Source: Amia ocellicauda (Eukaryota > Chordata > Actinopteri > Amiiformes > Amiidae). From it: a stretch of DNA of 64,000 nt. Both the position numbers and the translations under genes were made by a program. The notes beneath the pieces were generated by a model. It ran no database searches and was not told where the DNA came from. It worked only from the letters and a program-made list of their open reading frames with translations. The DNA lies in assembly GCF_036373705.1 (NCBI RefSeq), contig NC_089864.1, positions 10,057,501 through 10,121,500 of the forward strand. The letters run 5' to 3'. Positions 60,701 to 64,000 of this stretch are shown here, piece by piece (position 1 is the stretch's first letter; each line of letters starts with the position of its first letter).

Positions 60701-63700
60701 TTCTGCTTCTTGTTGACACTTTCATGACATCAGTTAAGCGTGAAAGCAGATTTTGCTGCATGTCACTTGCTGTCATGGCAAGCTTGTGAACCCTTATGTT
60801 ACAAGTGTTGCTGGGTTTTGCAATCCTTTGGCCCCCTTTGAATGGTTTATTTAGACAGATATGTACATTAAAATGTTGGAATAGGCTTTGTTTTGAATGC
60901 AAGACTCGAATGAGGTTTCAGTGAATAAGAATCAAGAATTTGGTATTTCAAACTTTTTCATTCTGTTTTGTCATACTAAATAATAATATCGATAACATGT
61001 CTCTTTTAAATGTGACATGGGTGTAAGCGCATATGCATTCCACATTTGATATGTATGTGTGAGTTTATATGTTATGTATGCACATATACATATTATTATA
61101 GTTGTTATTGTTAATTTAGCTTCAGCTGATATAGCCTAGTTGTCATAAAACATTCCTGATTCCAGTTTAATAGTTTGAACAGAGAAGCTACTTGTGATTT
61201 TTTAAATTTATATTAAAAAGAATATAGTACATGTTTCTGGATAACTATGATTAATCCTCCAGAGTTCAGGGGGAAACATTGGCTGTAACAATAGTTAACA
61301 ATAGCTGCAAGCCTGTTCACCCCTCAACAAATCACATCTGAGTTAAAACATATTTTTATAAGGGAAACAGATCTTAGCAGAACCCCTTGCTAGAACTGCA
61401 GCGCTTTGGAATACCTTACCCAGAGCTCCAGAACCAATCTGGCATATTCCTAATATTCAAATACCACATCTATTTGACCCTGGGAACCTATATTCATCTA
61501 GTTTCAGATAATTACTCACAGATTCTCCTCCAGAGTGCAAGAGGAGGGGGAAGGAGTTTGAGTACCTATTTTGCGTATTTTAGTTGTAAGACTTCTCCAT
61601 CTTTGAGGTGTTGTAATGAATACATAAAACACTAATAGAAACAGTAAGCTTAACATTTTAAAAAGAAAAAGCTTTGGTACATAAATTTGCACATGCTTCT
61701 TGGTTAATGATGAGCATATGTAGACCCATACAGCCTGCCACAGCCATTCCTTTTTTTTACACTACTGTGATATATAATGTTGGTTTCCTTCCAGGCGATA
61801 CATTTTCACTTGAAACATTTTAATTAGTTATGTTTCTCTCCATTTGCTGCAATAACATTTTATTAGCAACATGGCAGGCTGTGTGCATATCGTGTGTAGC
61901 AAGAAAATGATGTATGAATTAAGTTTGAAAGCACGAAATGTAGTTCAGCCACATTTAGACGCGATGACTTAGTGGCAGGAATTACTGACAGTTGTTAACA
62001 TTCCCTAAATGTTTTCACTGTGGGATATATAAATCAAACAAGCAAACAAACGGGAAGAAAAGGAGTAGTATGGTGTGTTGCAAAAGGCCTGTAGTTGAAG
62101 TGAGTTGGGGAGTGCACTAATAAGAAGCATCTGACACTTCCTTTAACAGGGGGACAGTAGACACCGACTACAATGTGGAAAATGACCTCATTAATAAAAC
62201 AATCTGCAAAAGTGGAAAAAAGTTATTTCTGGAGCAGCTCTTGGACCCGTGTCAAGAATGCCCTGTAGTCCTCAATGGATGCACATACAGGTCATTTGAT
62301 TAATGTAAGCCATGCTTTCACATAGACTATTAAGATGACAAACATTGCATGGTTGTGTCTATATAAGGCAGGAAGGGAAATAATAGGGACTAATGAAAAC
62401 CTCTGGGATGCACAGCAGGAGCGTTTAGGTCTTTTGTTATTGTTCAAGCTGCACATCTCATACCCAACTCTTATCTGTATATGTTGTCAATGTTTTAAGA
62501 GTGAGAACCATAGGACAAACTGCTACTGCTTTCTATTTAGACTTTACTTGCAAATGGAAGATAACTGAGGTTAAAATCTATCGTTCCATCTTTTTGTTTT
62601 CATTTCCACAAAGTCCTAAATGTGTGACATGGATCTCGTGGAAATACGGTTATAGTTGTGTAGCTGGGTTAAAGCCAAAGCAAATTTACCTGTGATTTGC
62701 AATGGGTGTGACTAGATCAGAAGCTGGCAGGCACAACACAACGAGGCCTTTTCATCAATGTATCGACACACAATCAGTTGAAATGATAAATCCCTACCAT
62801 CCCAGGTCAGAGAATTGCTTTTGAGAAAAACTGAATGATTATCTTACTCTGAAAAAATAGATTACTTGGAATTCTTAACATAAACATCAAAGCTTTGTCA
62901 CTGAAATTCTGTTTAAAAATACTTTCCCTGATGGCACATTTCGCACTTTGTGTTGTTCTGCATATTTGTACAACATATGGGAGCTGTGTCTGTCCTCGAG
63001 CAGATCATCTCTGCTCTGTGTATCGTGGCAACAGGATACAGAAAGAAACATCAGCCTTGGCAACGAGAAGAAGAAAATGTGTCTAGGTTCTCCCAGGTCA
63101 GATAGTAGGACTAAAAAATGGTCTTTGGCATGGTGAATGTTAAGTAAAGAATTGTGAGGATATTAAAGACATTTGCAAGGATAGGCTGTGACCTTCTGTT
63201 CATCTGCTCCAGAGTTGTTTTAACTTTCTGTTTCTGACTTTAAAAAGGGGACTGTTAACGCCAGGGAGTGCTGAGCTTGTTTTCAGGAACATTAAACATA
63301 TTCCTGCAATGCTGGGACTGTACAAACACACCAGTGTGCAGGTCTCTCGCGGGGGCGGGTCTGGGGGTACTTCTCTTGACATGTTTACACTCTGCTATGG
63401 AGGAAAGACGGGGTCCATAAAAATAGCCCCCATTTCATTTGTGAAGGGCTCAAACTTTAATGCCTTTCTAAAGTGGAATATATGCTTCAGCCAAAGCAAT
63501 ATTGTCTTGGTAGTGTAGAAGCAAACTGTAAGGACGTTTTACATATTGAGGTGAATAGCTCACTTTAGTTTTGAGTGTAAGCCCCCATTCCCATCGGTTG
63601 AGTAAAAAGATCCCTTAGATAAATTCTTGACATGAAATCTCTGCCAGCGATAGTTCCCAGTGTCCCGTGAAGGTGGTGTAAGCCAAATGTCCAGGAATTT

Positions 63701-64000
63701 ACAGGTTAGAAAATGTGGTTTTAAAGAAGGTTTGAAACTATTTTCTGATTTTAAATATATATAATTGTATGCAGAACTATCTTAATTGGTTAAAATGAGG
63801 TAATGAAAGAAGTAGTCATTATTTTAAAATGAAAACGCAACTAGAGCCCACATTGAAGTAACCCAGAATTGAGGTTACAATCATAACTGCCATGTGTGAT
63901 CCAGAATTACTATTCACTGTAACTCATCTGACAATAGTGTGAAGTGGTTAGTGATGATTCTCCAACTCACCTTTAGTGATTAAAGAGTATTAAACATGCT

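Larger units (their letters stand above)
46176..64000. other. Long non-coding tract to the right edge, possibly introns of cald1
   Basis: Nearly 18 kb without a recognisable exon. Noted: microsatellites at 52,137-52,164 and 57,682-57,718; a perfect SRF-type box CCTTATAAGG at 51,100-51,109; and a locally CpG-richer patch at about 59,495-59,560. Blocks near 47.3-47.6 and 47.9-48.35 kb may be old DNA-transposon debris. Open frames here (129 codons at 60,050 is the longest) have no recognisable domain. Confidence 0.5.

Noticed and set aside
62151..62304. Open stretch after a CTTTAACAG acceptor (SGKKLFLEQLLDPCQECPVV)
   Set aside because: The frame is open for about 50 codons, but the following donor is poor and the peptide is unrecognised. 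Too weak to annotate.

Overview
The window looks like vertebrate nuclear DNA, almost certainly from a ray-finned fish. It has two spliced vertebrate genes with GT-AG introns, several fish-type Tc1/mariner relics, a DANA/HE1-like SINE fragment, LTR and non-LTR retroelements, long AT-rich non-coding stretches and a few CpG-dense promoter segments. The long, lightly repeated non-coding tracts would suit a non-teleost ray-finned fish, but I cannot name the species.

Layout. Positions 1-16,300 are a nest of repeats. It opens with a minisatellite of about 43 bp per unit (1-2,825, entering from the left edge). Next come a broken Gypsy-type LTR retrotransposon (gag remnant, an unrelated insertion, then protease/reverse transcriptase remnant) and two non-LTR (LINE) copies, one 5'-truncated and one nearly full length at about 6.36-12.91 kb. 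Last is a 3.4 kb array of a GA-rich minisatellite. Both LINE copies are bounded on both sides by GA tracts of that same minisatellite. A Tc1 relic (16.4-16.9 kb) and a CpG-dense, promoter-like stretch (about 17.25-17.74 kb) follow. A nearly perfect 37-bp-arm palindrome lies at 18.23-18.31 kb in otherwise featureless DNA.

Genes. A complete troponin I gene (coding 23,848-26,449, plus strand, seven coding exons including a 7-nt microexon, 184 aa) is followed in the same orientation by a complete bisphosphoglycerate mutase gene, bpgm (coding 30,128-31,869, two coding exons, 259 aa), with a CCAAT-rich, CpG-dense promoter at about 29.0-29.19 kb. From 32 kb to the right edge I find no recognisable protein-coding gene. 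There are, however, promoter/first-exon-like structures at 45.4-45.54 kb and 46.04-46.18 kb and an exon-like open segment at 43.29-43.41 kb. In human, BPGM is followed in the same orientation by CALD1 (caldesmon), and the caldesmon relatives LSP1 and LAD1 sit beside other troponin I genes. My inference is that the right part holds alternative first exons and long 5' introns of a cald1 orthologue whose body lies beyond the window. That would make this the fourth, CALD1-linked, troponin I locus, with the gene of the TNNI4/TNNI5 type.

The two genes do not form a pathway. Troponin I inhibits actomyosin on the thin filament; bpgm makes and removes 2,3-bisphosphoglycerate. Their adjacency is best read as ancestral synteny.
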